Positions 11,818-23,816 of a stretch of 64,000 bases of DNA are shown here, in pieces. Numbering within the stretch: position 1 is the stretch's first letter; each line of letters opens with the position of its first letter. A program made the position numbers and the translations under genes. The stretch lies in the NCBI GenBank assembly GCA_036346405.1, contig CM070548.1:89797333-89861332 (forward strand), given 5' to 3'. Origin of the DNA: Phyllostachys edulis. Its lineage: Eukaryota; Streptophyta; Magnoliopsida; Poales; Poaceae. The notes under the pieces are model-generated. The model was not told the origin of the DNA, searched no databases, and saw nothing but the letters and a program-made list of their open reading frames with translations.

Positions 11818-14800
11818 ATGGCTTCTTCGTCTCGCAAAAAGACGAGGCGGCCCTTGGCGTCGGTGGGGCTTTCCTCCGGCGAAAGGTCAAGTTTGCCCTC
11901 GAAGACGACAGAGGAAGCTTCTCGCGAACGCGTATCTGGAGGCCCCATGGGCCATTCGTTGGCTAGGGTTGCGTATGTGGGGAATGAGGGAGGGCCGTGC
12001 GTCGGAGATGACCAGGGTCAAGGCAGTAAAGCAGCGACGGTCCATCGCTTTGGTACGTCCATCGATGAACTCTTCGATGACCTCTTCTCGCATTCTTGGC
12101 GATGCATCCCTCATTCCTTGTGGCTCTGGATACCCAAAGTAGCTTGCGTTGGCGAGTTAGGGTTTCCACCTACCACTCATGAGATCCGTCGATTGGGGGA
12201 GGCGAAGGTGGTTCAGCGGATCTGAGATTCGCTACCGCTAACGCGATCCTTTGCTGAAGTGGTGCGGGGTGAGCAGATGGATAGGGGAAGGGGCCGCTAT
12301 CCGCGTCATTTTTGGGGAGGAGGTCTTAGCATCGGGGAGAAAAGATCTGCTCCAGAAGAGTGGATGAATGACGACGACCTGCTAGTGGAAGACGATTTGT
12401 GATCGAAGCTTCACCGAGATCCGGATCAGAAGTGGCGAAATCAAGAGACTCAACATGGGGGTTTCCCTAAATCAGGTACGCAATTTGGATTGCATGAAGG
12501 GAATAGGGATCGTTTTGAGTCTCGGTTTGGGGGATCTGGTCGAGGCAATGTTAATCAAGGGGAAAATTGGCAACAAGATTCTCGCAGAGATTTTTTGGAT
12601 TGAGCTGAAGGGGCTCGTCGGGGTGATAATCTGAGAGGGGATTTCCGAGGGGGTTACGGTGATAGAGGTGGGAATCTCAGGGAAGACATTACTAAAAATG
12701 TGAACCATAGGGATTCATCTGCTGATTTCGGTAAAGGGGAAAATACCAAAAAATTTTGGGGTGAGATTGGTCCAAACACAGGGGTGTTGAGATCTGAAGA
12801 TCGTGGCACATGTTTCAGATGTTTGCAATTGGGTCATCACCAAGCTAGATGCATTAATATGCTGGTTTGTTACATTTGCAAGAAATCTGGACACAAGACC
12901 TCGCGTTGTCCTAATGATAAGCAAAATCTGGGTCTGAAGTTGTGCGGTTTTGGGATACCAGGACATGAATTTTACAGTTTACAAGTACCGGGTTTGAAAT
13001 TATCGGAATTGCAGGAAGCTTTAGGGGTGTTGAGCATCAAAGAAGGTGTTGCTACTGTGCTTAAAATTGAAGCTGAACTGAAACACTTAATCCAAGCAGA
13101 TTGGGACTGGAAGGTTCGGAAGCTTTCTGATTCTGAATTTGGGGTGGTTTTTCCTTATAAAGCTATGTTGGAAACTTGGTCAAAGGCCAGAAGCGTGGAA
13201 TTGGCTTTACATTCCATCAAAGCCAAGATAGAAAAATCCAATCTAGATCTTGAGGCTTCCTCTGTGCTTACGGTAGGTTGGATTAAAGTTTCAGGTATCC
13301 CTATCCCTACTAAGACCACTGCAATTGTTAAAGAAATTTCTAGTACTGTGGGGGAGCCTTTAGAAGTGGATGAGATAAGTTTGATGAGGACTGATCCTGT
13401 GAGAGTGAAAGTTCTTAGTAGGGATCCAGTAAATATAAATTGTTATGTTGAGATTATTATCAATTCTATGGGATATGAAATTAAGTTTGAAACGGAAGGG
13501 GATACAATAAAAAAGAAAGGAGAACCTGTCTATGACCACTTTCATAAGATTCATAAGCATAAGAAGGATGATGATGAGGAGGAGGAGAAAGATTCACACA
13601 AAGAAAGAATCATAAAAGCAGTGAAAAAAATTGGCTGAGAAATTTGGGGGGGGGGATATTACTCAGTCTTCTGAGCAACATGGTGGTCTGCCAAAAGTAA
13701 AGGTAAACAACATCACGGGGGGGGGGGGGATGACAAAAGGAACAAGAGGGCTCTAATATGATGATGGAAAGATCTGTTGACCTTAGCCCACATGAAACTA
13801 GGCCTACTGCAGATAATATTCAGGAGGTTTCAGTGGGGGTTGAGAAAAGGTTGGAAGAGGGTTTGGATTATCTTGATCAAAATGATATAGTGCCAACTCT
13901 TGCGTTGCAGTTGCATCCTATCTCTACAGATGTCATTCAGTCTGATGATGGGGGTCACAAGTCTGATCTTCCAGTTAATACTGATCAGGGAGCATCATTT
14001 GATTCTGAAAATTCAGACAAGGGTAAAGATACAATTTTAAGGGATACTGAAGATAATGCTCTAGCTATTGTGCCTTTGGCTTATAGCTTTCCTTCTGAAA
14101 CTACTCAATTACAGAAGATTGAAGATGACAAGATGCCTTTGGTAGGGGATGGGATGTTATATCTTAAAGGGGATGAACCTGAAATCATTGAGGAAGTTGT
14201 GAACATGAAGGAGATTGTGGTTCACACTGAGGGAGGTCCTACTCTGCTACCTGCTCAAAGCTGGCCATGCTTAAAAACTCCTTTGAAAGAACATACAGTT
14301 GTGACAGAGCAGGAGGTTTCTGAGAAGGAGGTATCTCATGATAGTGTTATAGAGCCTCAGATCAAAAGGGTGATAGGAGTTGTATCATATCAGAAAATAA
14401 GGTGGATGTTGATAAGGGAGAAGAGTTTTGTGTGGGGGTGCAAGCTGAAAACTCAAACAAGAGTGGAAAATTAAACATTTGTGGAGGGTTTGACACAGAG
14501 GAGGAGCAAGGAGGCTGGATGTCTACTAAAAAGAGAGGGAAGAAAAGTAGAATTATTGAACCTATAATGGCAACTAGAAAAGGCTCCAGGATCCAGGACA
14601 AGGGGATACCTATAGAGAAGAAGGCATCCAAACTTAAATCCATTCAGAATTTGGAGACTCAAGGTAAACCTAAAAACCCCTTTAATGTTCTTAACAATGC
14701 TTCTATTACTTATTTAGAACAAGTAGCTACTGCATGTGATATTACCTTGGGAAACCAACATAAGAATTCTAGAGACATCATTTCAGCTATACAGGCTCAA

Positions 14801-14950
14801 GAAATTGTAAGAGTTGCATTGGTTAAAGCTAAACAAACAAAAGTTGAAGCAGAATGTGATGAGACTAGGGGAGTTGAAGCAAACAGTGATACTGGGGTAA
14901 ATTCCACAGAGATAGAAGATGTTGATAAAAAGGGGTGTGACAGGTTTTAA
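11818..14950 (+). pseudogene. LINE ORF1: nucleic-acid-binding protein
   Basis: The N-terminal piece (11818-12225) ends at a stop; 'SFAEVV' and 'APEEWM' words follow at about 12243-12370 with further stops. The best preserved block is 12700-13638. It has two CCHC knuckles, 'CFRCLQLGHHQARC' and 'CYICKKSGHKTSRC' (C-x2-C-x4-H-x4-C), then a DUF4283-like RNA-binding fold and a Lys/Glu-rich tail. The C-terminal part continues in other frames (13758-14474, then 14402-14950) and ends in the conserved alpha-helical tail of plant LINE ORF1. It would act as the RNA chaperone that packages the element's transcript. Long G-runs (13648-13655 and about 13717-13728) sit at two of the frame breaks and may have caused slippage. 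Confidence 0.75.
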
Positions 14951-15004
14951 GATGAATGGGAAAGTGAGCAGTAAGCTCAGGAAAAGAGGTGCAGGTGACA
15001 AAAC

Positions 15005-17840
15005 ATGAATTGCCTGTTTTGGAATATTAGAGGCTTAGGGCAGGCGGCTAGGAGAAGACAGTTTAAAGAGCTATTGTTTTCTAAACACTTAGATATTGTT
15101 GGGGTGCAGGAAACTATTAAAAAAGATTTTTTAGTCAGAGAGCTCAATAATCTGGGGTGTGGATTTAATTTTAAGTGGCATTGGATACCAGTAATAGGTC
15201 ATTCAGGGGGTATTTTGCTAGGTGTTAAAGAAGATCTTTTTGAAGTGAAAAATTTTGACTCTGGAAGATACTTTGTTAGCATGGGGGTTCGAAACAGAGC
15301 TACTAATTTTAGATGGGAAGTGATAGTAGTTTATGGTCCAGCCAATCATGAGTTCTCTCAGTCTTTTGTGGAGGAACTGGATAGAAAGTGCAAAAGTGTT
15401 GTGCTGCCTTTGGTCATAGGGGGTGACTTTAACTTGATCAGGGTGCCTGGAGACAAAAATAGTGGTAAAGTGAACTATGGTTTGATGGATATCTTTAATG
15501 AGTTTATCTATGAGAACAAGCTCTTGGAAGTTAAGAAAAAGGGAGCTAGATTAACTTGGTCTAACAAGCAAGCTAACCCTATCATGGTGAATTTGGACAG
15601 AGTCTTTGTTTCAATTGACTGGGAACTCAATTTCCCTCTTTGTCATGTACAGTGCCTGACCAGAGTTGGTTCAGATCACAGCCCTCTGTTGCTGAATTCT
15701 ATGGAGGGAGAGACAGTTAAAACAGGGAGATTTTTCTTTGAAAAAAATGGTTGTGTCATGAGAACTTCAAGGGTTTAATTCAGAATAAATGGAGTGAGAT
15801 AAACAATAGAGCATCAGATGACTGTTATTCCATGGACAGATGGAATGGTTGTATGGCATACTTAAGAAGGTTTCTGAGAGGATGGGGAGCTAATATAAAC
15901 GGGGAGCACAAATTGAAGAAGAAAAGGGTCTTGGAGCAACTTAAAAGATTAGATTCTGTTGCAGATGCCAGGGGTTTGAATCATGAGGATTGGAAACAGA
16001 GATACTCTTTTGAAGCTGATTTAGAAAAATTATATGAGGTGGAAGAGAATCACTGGCAGCAAAGGGGGAGGGTCAATTGGATCACACAAGGGGATTCCAA
16101 CACAGGTTTTTTTTCCATATGTGTGTTAATGGAAGAAGGAGGAAAAATCAAATTTTCAGTATAGAGCACGATAATAATATTTTGCAAGATAAGGATGAGA
16201 TCAGAGAGCATATATATGGCTTTTATAAAAATCTGCTTGGATCAGGGGGTGAACAAGAGGTGGGTTTAGCAGAAGGTTTCTGGGGAGACTCCTCCAGAAT
16301 TTCTGAGACTGATAACATGCATTTGCTTGAGGATTTCACTGAAGAAGATGTGTTGAAAGTGATTAAGGAACTACTAGTGAATTCAGTACCTGGGCCGGAT
16401 GGTTTCCCTAGCTTTTTTTATAAAGAGTTTTGGGGTGTGTACAAGGATCAGTTCCTGCTCTTGGTTAAAGATCTAGTTTCAGGAGACTTGGACTTGAAAA
16501 GGTTAAACTTTGGGGTTATTACTTTGATTCCTAAACTCAAAGAGGCAAATAGTATTCGACAGTGCAGTCCGATTTGTCTACTTAATGTCAGCTTCAAGAT
16601 CCTAACTAAACTGTTGGCTAATAGACTGGGGTTATTGGCAGATAAAGTCATCAATGAGAGTTAGTCGGCTTTTATCAGAGGAAGGAATATTTTGGATGGG
16701 GTGGTGGTTCTTCATGATATTTTGCATGAGTTCAAAGTTTCAAGAAGGAAAGGGGTGATTTTAAAACTAGATTTTGAGAAGGCTTATGACCAAATTAATT
16801 GGAGTTTCTTAGAGGAAGTGATTATGAGGAAAGGATTTTCTGATAAATGGATTAAGATAGTTATGAGCTCAGTCAAAGGGGGGGGTTAGCATTAATATTA
16901 ACAGAGAGATGGGTCCTTACTTCAAAACCTTTAGAGGTTTGAGACAAGGAGATCCACTATCTCCTCTTCTCTTCAATCTGGCAGCAGATGCTTTATCAAC
17001 AATAATTCACAAAGCCCAAGATAGAGGTTTGATAAAGGGTGTGATTTCACATTTAATTCCTGGAGAGGTACCAATTCTGTAATACGCAGATGACACTGTG
17101 CTAATGATAGAGTATGGGGTGGATCATTTCCTGAACCTGAAATTCTTGTTATACTGTTTTGAGTGGATGTCAGGCCTGAAAATTAATTATCACAAAAGTG
17201 AAGTGTTTGTGTTGGGGGTGGAAAATGAAGAAGCTAACAAAGTAGCTAATACTTTCAATTGCAAGTTAGCTCAATTACCCATGACTTATTTGGGCATTCT
17301 AATTGGCAACAGATGTTTAGGGGTGAAAACTGCAGAAAATGTGATTAACAAATTAGGTAAGAGGCTAGACAATTGGAAAAACAATCTGTTATCTTCTGGG
17401 GGCAGAATGGTACTGGTTAATAGCAGTTTAAGTAGCCTCCCAATATATACTATGGGGTTTTACAGATTTAACGAAGAGACTCATAAAAATGATGGATAGT
17501 ATTAGAGCTAGATTTTTTTGGAGAGGAGCAACTGACAAATTTAAGTACCACATGGTTAATTGGGGTGCTGTTTGTAGACCTAAAAAGTTTGACGGTTTGG
17601 GTACTATAAACACAAGGGCAATGAATGATTGCCTCATAGCTAAATGAATTTGGAGAATTAAATCAGCTAATAAGGATTTATGGTTTAATATCCTTAAAGC
17701 TAAATACTTTCCTACAGGGGTGTTTAGGGAGGCAAGAACCTTAGGGGGCTCTCAGTTCTGGAAAAGTGTGATGAAAGTCAAACATCTCTTCACTTTAGGG
17801 GTTAGATATAAAGTGGGTAAAGCTCAAGATAGAGGTTTGT
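15005..17840 (+). pseudogene. LINE ORF2: endonuclease / reverse transcriptase
   Basis: 15005-15778 is a complete endonuclease/exonuclease/phosphatase domain: 'WNIRGLG', 'GVQETI' (catalytic Glu), 'VYGP', 'GGDFNLI', 'LTWSN', 'NLDRVF' and 'GSDHSPLLL' (catalytic His) are all present. Frame shifts follow near 15760 and 16100. The RT domain is read from 16077 with 'GPDGF', a TAG at 16662-16664, 'KLDFEKAYD', a frameshift near 16880, 'RQGDPLSPLLF', and then a TAA directly before the catalytic 'YADD' (about 17083-17094). The thumb region runs to 'YLGILIG' and the reading ends at about 17840. The zf-RVT and RNase H regions are absent. It once nicked target DNA and copied the LINE RNA there. Confidence 0.85.
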
Positions 17841-18158
17841 AATAGAAATGCCAACTCTACTGTCACTTTGTATAATACTTAGTCTTTCTGAGTTTGTTGT
17901 TGGCTTTGCTGGTGTAGATGTTGTTCTTAGTGCTGGCAGCTTCGCAAATGTTTTGCCATGTTTGTTTTGTAAGATGGTGCTTCCAGATTTTGTCGGCTAG
18001 GCTGACTTAGCTTTAGCCTTTGGTTGGTAGTTTAGTTGTTGCTTTGTCGTGCTTGTATCGCAAACTGGAGTCCCCAGTTCTGCTAGGTGAAGTTCCCTTT
18101 GTATGAACCGTTTATATGCTTTCAATCAAAAGCAGGGTTTCCCCCTTTTTAAAAAAAT

Positions 18159-18746
18159 CACCCCCTCGCCCTAAACTACCCTACTTTTGGTTGACGTGGT
18201 ATCTATGTGTTCAAGTTTCGCTAACATGACATCCATGTGGATAGGTATCATTGAGTTAGAAAATAACCAAAATATATGGACCCACATAAGCATAGATAGT
18301 GAGCCAAGCCTGGTGTGGCTCGGTCTTGAGCATACACAAAGCAAGGGGGAGGGGGTGTCGTCATTGAAGTCTTGGGGGAGGAGGGCAGAGGTGCCTGATG
18401 GATGAGGTGGTGATGGTGGTACTAAAGACAGACAACTCGCCAACAATGGTGATGGCATGCCAGGTGGGGCTAGCCTCATGCGTGGTGCTCATCTTCCTCA
18501 ACACCTTCTTCATGTACCGTGTACAACCACTCTTGATCTCGAACCCAGATCCTCGTGCCCCTTGGATGATTTGCGGGATACGTGTTGCTAGGGGGTTGTG
18601 CAGTTCGCGATAGGCGGGTGGTGACGAGGACATCGATAGAGAGAATTATTTTTCCAGAATTTTCTATGTTGAATTGGTGCCTGAACCAAAGAAGAAGTGC
18701 ATGATTATACCATAAAGGTGGATTGCACCGCCCTTCATTCACCACC
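18159..18746. other. Unassigned stretch between LINE and solo LTR
   Basis: Small frames occur on both strands; one at 18398-18613 (+) contains a hydrophobic run of about 20 residues, but I recognise no family. Possibly the remnant of an older insertion. Confidence 0.25.
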
Positions 18747-21700
18747 TGTCGGACCCAGATTTCGCAAATCCAAATCCTGTGTGAAAATATTGTTCTATTC
18801 CCTGGATCAGTAGATAGCAGTCACAGACATATTGCTGAATCATTTCATACATGGCGCGAATTAAACCATTCAATATATTACAAATATCAAAGTGACATAG
18901 ACCGCGTTGGGTCGAGTTTTACAATAAAGGCCGAACAGACCAAACTGATTACATTACATAAAAGCAACCGAAACTACAGTAGAAGCAAAAGGGGTAGAGC
19001 ACATCTCTCCACAGGCAAGCGACTGGGGTAACCTGTGTACGACTGATATTAACCAAGGATTTGGATAATATTGGTTGTACACAAGTACTCAACGAGCCAG
19101 CTAGACTGAGGTGAGACCTAGACTAACAGAACTAAACTACTTTTCATCGTTGCCTTGTCCATCGACTTCTTGATCCTCATAGTATGCATAATCTTCATGA
19201 TCCGCAGGGTCTGAAGGGTTTGGGGGAAAGAACGAGAATGAGCACAACTTTTATGCTCGCGAGCCAACACACAAGATGTTGTAATAATACATGCAAGGCT
19301 TAACAAGGATGGCTCGGGTTCTTTTATTTGCTAAAGCAATGTTTTCAATTATCATAATTACAAATTTCCTATCACTTAGTATTTTAACTAAATTGCATTT
19401 TATTAAAGAGAATAATTGTGTAATAATAAATATAGCGAAGGTTACCTCCACCTTATGCTTATTTTGATTGTGGTTATCTCCACCATTTAACATCACTGAG
19501 CATGACGACTCAAGCAAAATTTCAAAGTCAGGGTTACATCAGCCTGACAAGTTTTTATCCTATCCACAAAGGTTTTTGAAATAGAACTAACTCTAATAAG
19601 TTTCCATGTCCGCCTTTAACCGTAGGCACGATTGTTTAAATAGTTTAGACTCTGCAGAGGTTTGTACACTGTACCCACAAGAGATAATCAACTCGTTGCC
19701 CTACATGATTCCTTAGTCATGTAGTTGAGAGACCATCACAGTAACTTTTGAACTTATCTCGCCCCTTCCGTCATCTCACCCATATGGATTGCACCAATAA
19801 GTTGTGCGGGATGTTCACCTCAACAACTAGCGTAGCTGGACTACACCACAGCGACTAGCAACTTTACCTTGCATCGGTATCCCATTCAAGCCGAACGTAT
19901 CCAGTGCTTGCACTATCCCGTTACCCCTCCAGCGAGATGACATTCAGAGTTTAATAAATTTACTAAGCCAAGTTGTACTTTACAAACTTATGGTTGTACA
20001 TGTTTTACAAGAGAGGTCATGCCAACCAGGCGGTTCATACCATATTCCACATATTCTCGTGCTACGTCAGCACCCACCATCATACCATCCGCCGAGATGT
20101 GGTATTGCAGTTTATTAGGGTTTTGAGGAGCAAAACCAAATTATCTCAAATACTTTAGTCATGTACCTCCAATGACTGCACAAAAGTATTTTATAATTTA
20201 AGAGATGATGATTAGGGCATTTAATGCTCCGGTACTTAAGAAAGACTAACATGTCACTTAAGTACAACCTATAACAAGTAATTACCACATAGTTACTAGG
20301 GTGACATAAAATAATGGATTCAATTGCCAAAGGATGGTATAATAATTAATTAATCATCAAATGAGTGTTTAACTACCTTAAGATTTAATATACATTTGCT
20401 TAAAGAATTAAAGCATGCAATTTTTGTAATTTAAAGGAATATAATTTGCATAAAATGTAGGCTCAAAATGATCAAATAGTCGACTAGCCTGGGTTAAAGG
20501 CAAGAGAGTCTTGACAATCTTGTACTTGATCGAAATGGAGATCTCTCGCTTCTTCGAACCCTATTCAGGCGAACGTACCGGAAAAAGGAAAAACAAGCAA
20601 AGAGAGCAAATAAATACACAAGAAATAATAAATGAACTCCAAATCAAATAAGACTAGTGCCATTAGCAAGGTCTTGAATTTAGCAAAATTTAGAAACAAA
20701 TTTCGCTCGAATCAGAGTTAGAACGAGGGAGATCGGAACGTCCGAAGTTTGGGTTTTGAAATAAATCAGAGAAAAAGGAGGAGAGAGGAAGTGTTTCTCC
20801 AACAGGTGGGGTCCAGTGCATAGGGACTTGGCTCATGGACACAGTGCGTGGACTGAGCCCACGGGTGCTATTTCACGGGTCCAGGAGGCCTCCACAGTGC
20901 ATAACATTCCTTCGGGCCCACACGTCATAGAGTCATCAGGGAAAAACAGGGTTAAAAACCTCATTAACTCACTATCAGGTCCACACATCATTGGGTCAAG
21001 GAAACATTAAACCGGTACATAAGCAATCATTAGTCCCTTAAGACCAAGATTCTGTTAATTAATGGCGCTTGCACAATGTTTGGTCCGAAACTCGGACAGG
21101 CAGAGGAGGCTGCGGGCGCGCGCGGCTCCAGCTCACTGCCTACGGAGGAGGGCTTGATGGCGGCCAACAAGGACCAAAACGGGGTGAGCTCACCGAGGCG
21201 AAGACGATGGTGGCGATGGCGTGACCGGGGGATCGCCGGAGCGACGGCGCAGCGGTGGGAAAGCGGTAGCGGCATGACAACAAAATGCCAAAGCGGCACC
21301 CTGGCGATTCTCAATGAAAAATGGTGAGGGCATGAGGTAGAGCAGAGTGAGGGGAACTTACCAAGGCCAAGAAGTGGGCAAGGGGTGGTCGGAGGACGAA
21401 GAACGGTGGCAGAGAAGAAGGCAGCCGGAGGCGGAGAAGAAACGTGATTCCGGCAAATCCTTTGGCCCAAACACGAATCCATCTAGGGGATGAGTTCCTC
21501 AGCCACTCGGACACGGGGTGACGGCGATGGGGCGGCGACGGCTTCACTGGAGTGGCGAATCACTGGCGGGGTGGTGTGGCCAAACAAGGGGAGCTTAGGG
21601 TTTTCTGGAGAGGCTTACCAGGAGAGGGAGATGGCAGAGTAGGGGAGGCAAGAGGGGGCTCTAGGGCTCTTATAGCCGACGATGGAGGATGGGGGAGGGA

Positions 21701-23811
21701 GAGAGCCATTGGGCGCGACGGCGTGTGGTCCCGAGGGCGACATGGAGGTGCACGGCCGCTTCGGCGACACATGGGCAAGAGTGGGTTGAGCAGGTGAAGC
21801 GGGGTAGGTAGGAGCTGGGTGACGCGACGAGGCGGGAATGGCCCTGGCGCGAGGTGACGAAGGCGACACGGGCGTGCAAAGCGGGCAGGTAGCTGCAGGC
21901 ACGCGCGAACCGGGCGCGACAAAGCGCGGCGAGGACGAAGCTGACGTTGCGACGAAGACCAGGAGGACTGGGGCCACTACTACAGGAAGCCTCATCACAT
22001 ACGGTTCGGAACCGTCATCACAGACGGTTTCCGAACCGTCTATATTTGTTGGTCTGCGTGATATCAGTAAGTTATCACTGACGGTTCAAAACCGCTCGTG
22101 ATCGCGACTATCGCTGCACGGTTTTTGTTGAAACCGCTGCGTGAAGGCTATTATCACGCACGGTTTTCATCAAAACCGCTCGTGATCGAGAATATCCTGC
22201 ACGGTTTTCATTAAAACCGCTCGGAAAGATATCGCGCAGCGGTTCTTGTTCAGAACCGTCTATGATGAGTTTTCACAGACGGTTCTTGTTTAGAACCGTC
22301 TGTGATAGCCTTTTCTGCGGCAAAAAAAACCGAAAACGGCTGCTAAAACTTCGGAGGCCGTTTAGAGGCCCTAAACGACCTTTTTTGGGGTTTTCACTTT
22401 TTCGAGACCTCGCGAAGAGAATCTGACCTTGACTTATGGATTTTCGGATTGAGCTTTTCGTTAGCTTTCCAACAAGCCAAAGAACGTCGCAATCGGAGTT
22501 CGTATGCGAAAGTTATGATGATTTTACCGAACGGTGCGCGATCTACCATCCATATTTTTGCCCAAACCAAACAACTCAACATGAACTACACACATCACAG
22601 TAGCATCACCCACATCACAGTAGCATCAACTCAGTAATCCACATCACAAAGCAAAGGGGGAGTAGAGAGAGTAAGGTCGTGGGAGGCCGGGGCGACGAAG
22701 TGGAGGAGGCCGAAGGCGACGAGGTCGTGGGAGGCCAGTGACGACGAGGTCGGGCGAAAGTGGAGGAGGCCGGGGTGATGGTTCGGATGAGGCCGGTGAC
22801 GATGAGGCCGGACGAGTTGGAGGAGGCATGGCGACAAGCTCGGCGGAGGTCATGGGCGACAAGCTCGGCGGAGGCCGGGCGCAGGTGTGAGGAGGAGAAA
22901 TGGCAAAGGAGGAGAAATGGCAGAGGAGGAGATGGAGGAGGAGAGACCGCAGAGGAGGAGATGGAGGTTATATAAAGCGAAGTTTGGCAGCTCGCCCATT
23001 ATGTTCAAATTTTCGCTTCGCCCAACAATCGAGACGGTTCTTGTTAAGAACCGCTCGTGATAGCACCTATCATGACGGTTTTTAATAGAACCGCTCAGGA
23101 CACTGGCCTCGAGCGGCGGGCGCGAGGGAAAGCAGATATCACAAACGGTTCTTAATTAGAACCGCTCGTGATAACTAATTATCGCTGCATCGTTCTTATT
23201 CGTAACCGTCGTTTACTATCCTGCAGCGGTTCTTATTGAGAACCGCTCGTGATTGGCCGGATTATCGCAGCACGGTTTGTGAATAGAAATGCTCGTGATA
23301 GTTCCTGACGGTTCTATTAATGAACCGCTCAGGATAATGACTATCACTGCGGTTCTAAATAAGAACCGCTCGTGATAGGCCTCGAAGCGGCGGCGCGGTG
23401 GCGGCGCCACCGCAGTTCGATAGATTTAACACGCACGGTTCCTTTGGAACCGTCTGTGATGGGGCGTCTACTATAGCCTGTTTTGTAGTAGTGGGCGGAG
23501 CGCTGACAGGACAGCATAGGCGAGCAGGCAGATGGCGTTGTGCGTGTGCGGTCAGAGCGGCGTGAGTGAGCGCCAGAGCGCGCCCTGGGCGGCAAAAGGG
23601 GAGGGAGTGGCTGGCATGAGCCAAAAAGGGAAAAGGGCTAGGGCCTAGGGAGAGGAGGGGTGGGCTGAGCCCAAGGAGAAATTTGAATTGGAGCTGAAGT
23701 TTTCAAATCGAGATTTGAAGTTTTGAAACTGAAACTGAAATTAAATTGGAGCTTTGAACTCAACTGAAAATCTTCAGTTACTATTCATGGTCTGAAAAAC
23801 AGAATGTTACA
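18747..23811 (-). mobile_element. Solo long LTR (minus strand) with 5-bp target duplication
   Basis: On the minus strand it starts TGTAACATTCTG and ends GGGTCCGACA, so it has TG...CA ends. The flanking pentamers are identical: CCACC at 18742-18746 and at 23812-23816. It contains no coding region, and after removing the CACTA element it is about 3.5 kb. A TATA-like box is read on the minus strand around 21669-21680 (GGCTATAAGAG). The block CTCTGCAGAGG with TACCCACAAGA (about 19650-19683) is shared with arms A and B at the left of the window. Long LTRs of this size are known in Tekay/Del-type chromoviruses; the clade here is inference. Confidence 0.8.
21975..23493. mobile_element. Non-autonomous CACTA (En/Spm) element with 3-bp target duplication
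   Basis: The termini are CACTACTACAGGAA and TTTTGTAGTAGTG, the classic CACTA inverted ends. The 3-bp duplication GGC is exact (21972-21974 and 23494-23496). Both sub-terminal zones (about 22000-22330 and 23030-23470) are packed with copies of an ACGGTTnTn...AACCGCTCGTGAT motif in both orientations, which in this superfamily are transposase-binding repeats. The centre (22330-23020) holds no transposase, so movement would depend on a partner element. It sits inside the solo LTR and is therefore younger than that LTR. Confidence 0.9.
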
Positions 23812-23816
23812 CCACC

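Larger units (their letters stand above)
11760..18158 (+). mobile_element. L1-like LINE (non-LTR retrotransposon), degraded
   Basis: The order is that of plant L1-type elements: ORF1 with CCHC zinc knuckles and DUF4283-like region, then ORF2 with endonuclease and reverse transcriptase, then a 3' UTR that closes with a short A-run at 18152-18158. The C-terminal zinc-binding part of ORF2 (zf-RVT) is missing: at about 17820 the reading passes straight into 3'-UTR sequence. The 5' boundary is set loosely at about 11760, where a GACGAGGCGGC word occurs and recurs at about 11842. Neither ORF is intact, so the copy cannot move itself. Confidence 0.85.

Noticed and set aside
21030..21998. Frames of 120-150 codons on the minus strand
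   Set aside because: They lie in the GC-rich promoter-proximal part of the solo LTR; no motifs.
22000..23470. Regular direct and inverted repeats that could suggest a CRISPR-like array
   Set aside because: They are sub-terminal repeats of a CACTA element with diagnostic ends and 3-bp duplication in a plant genome; spacing is irregular.
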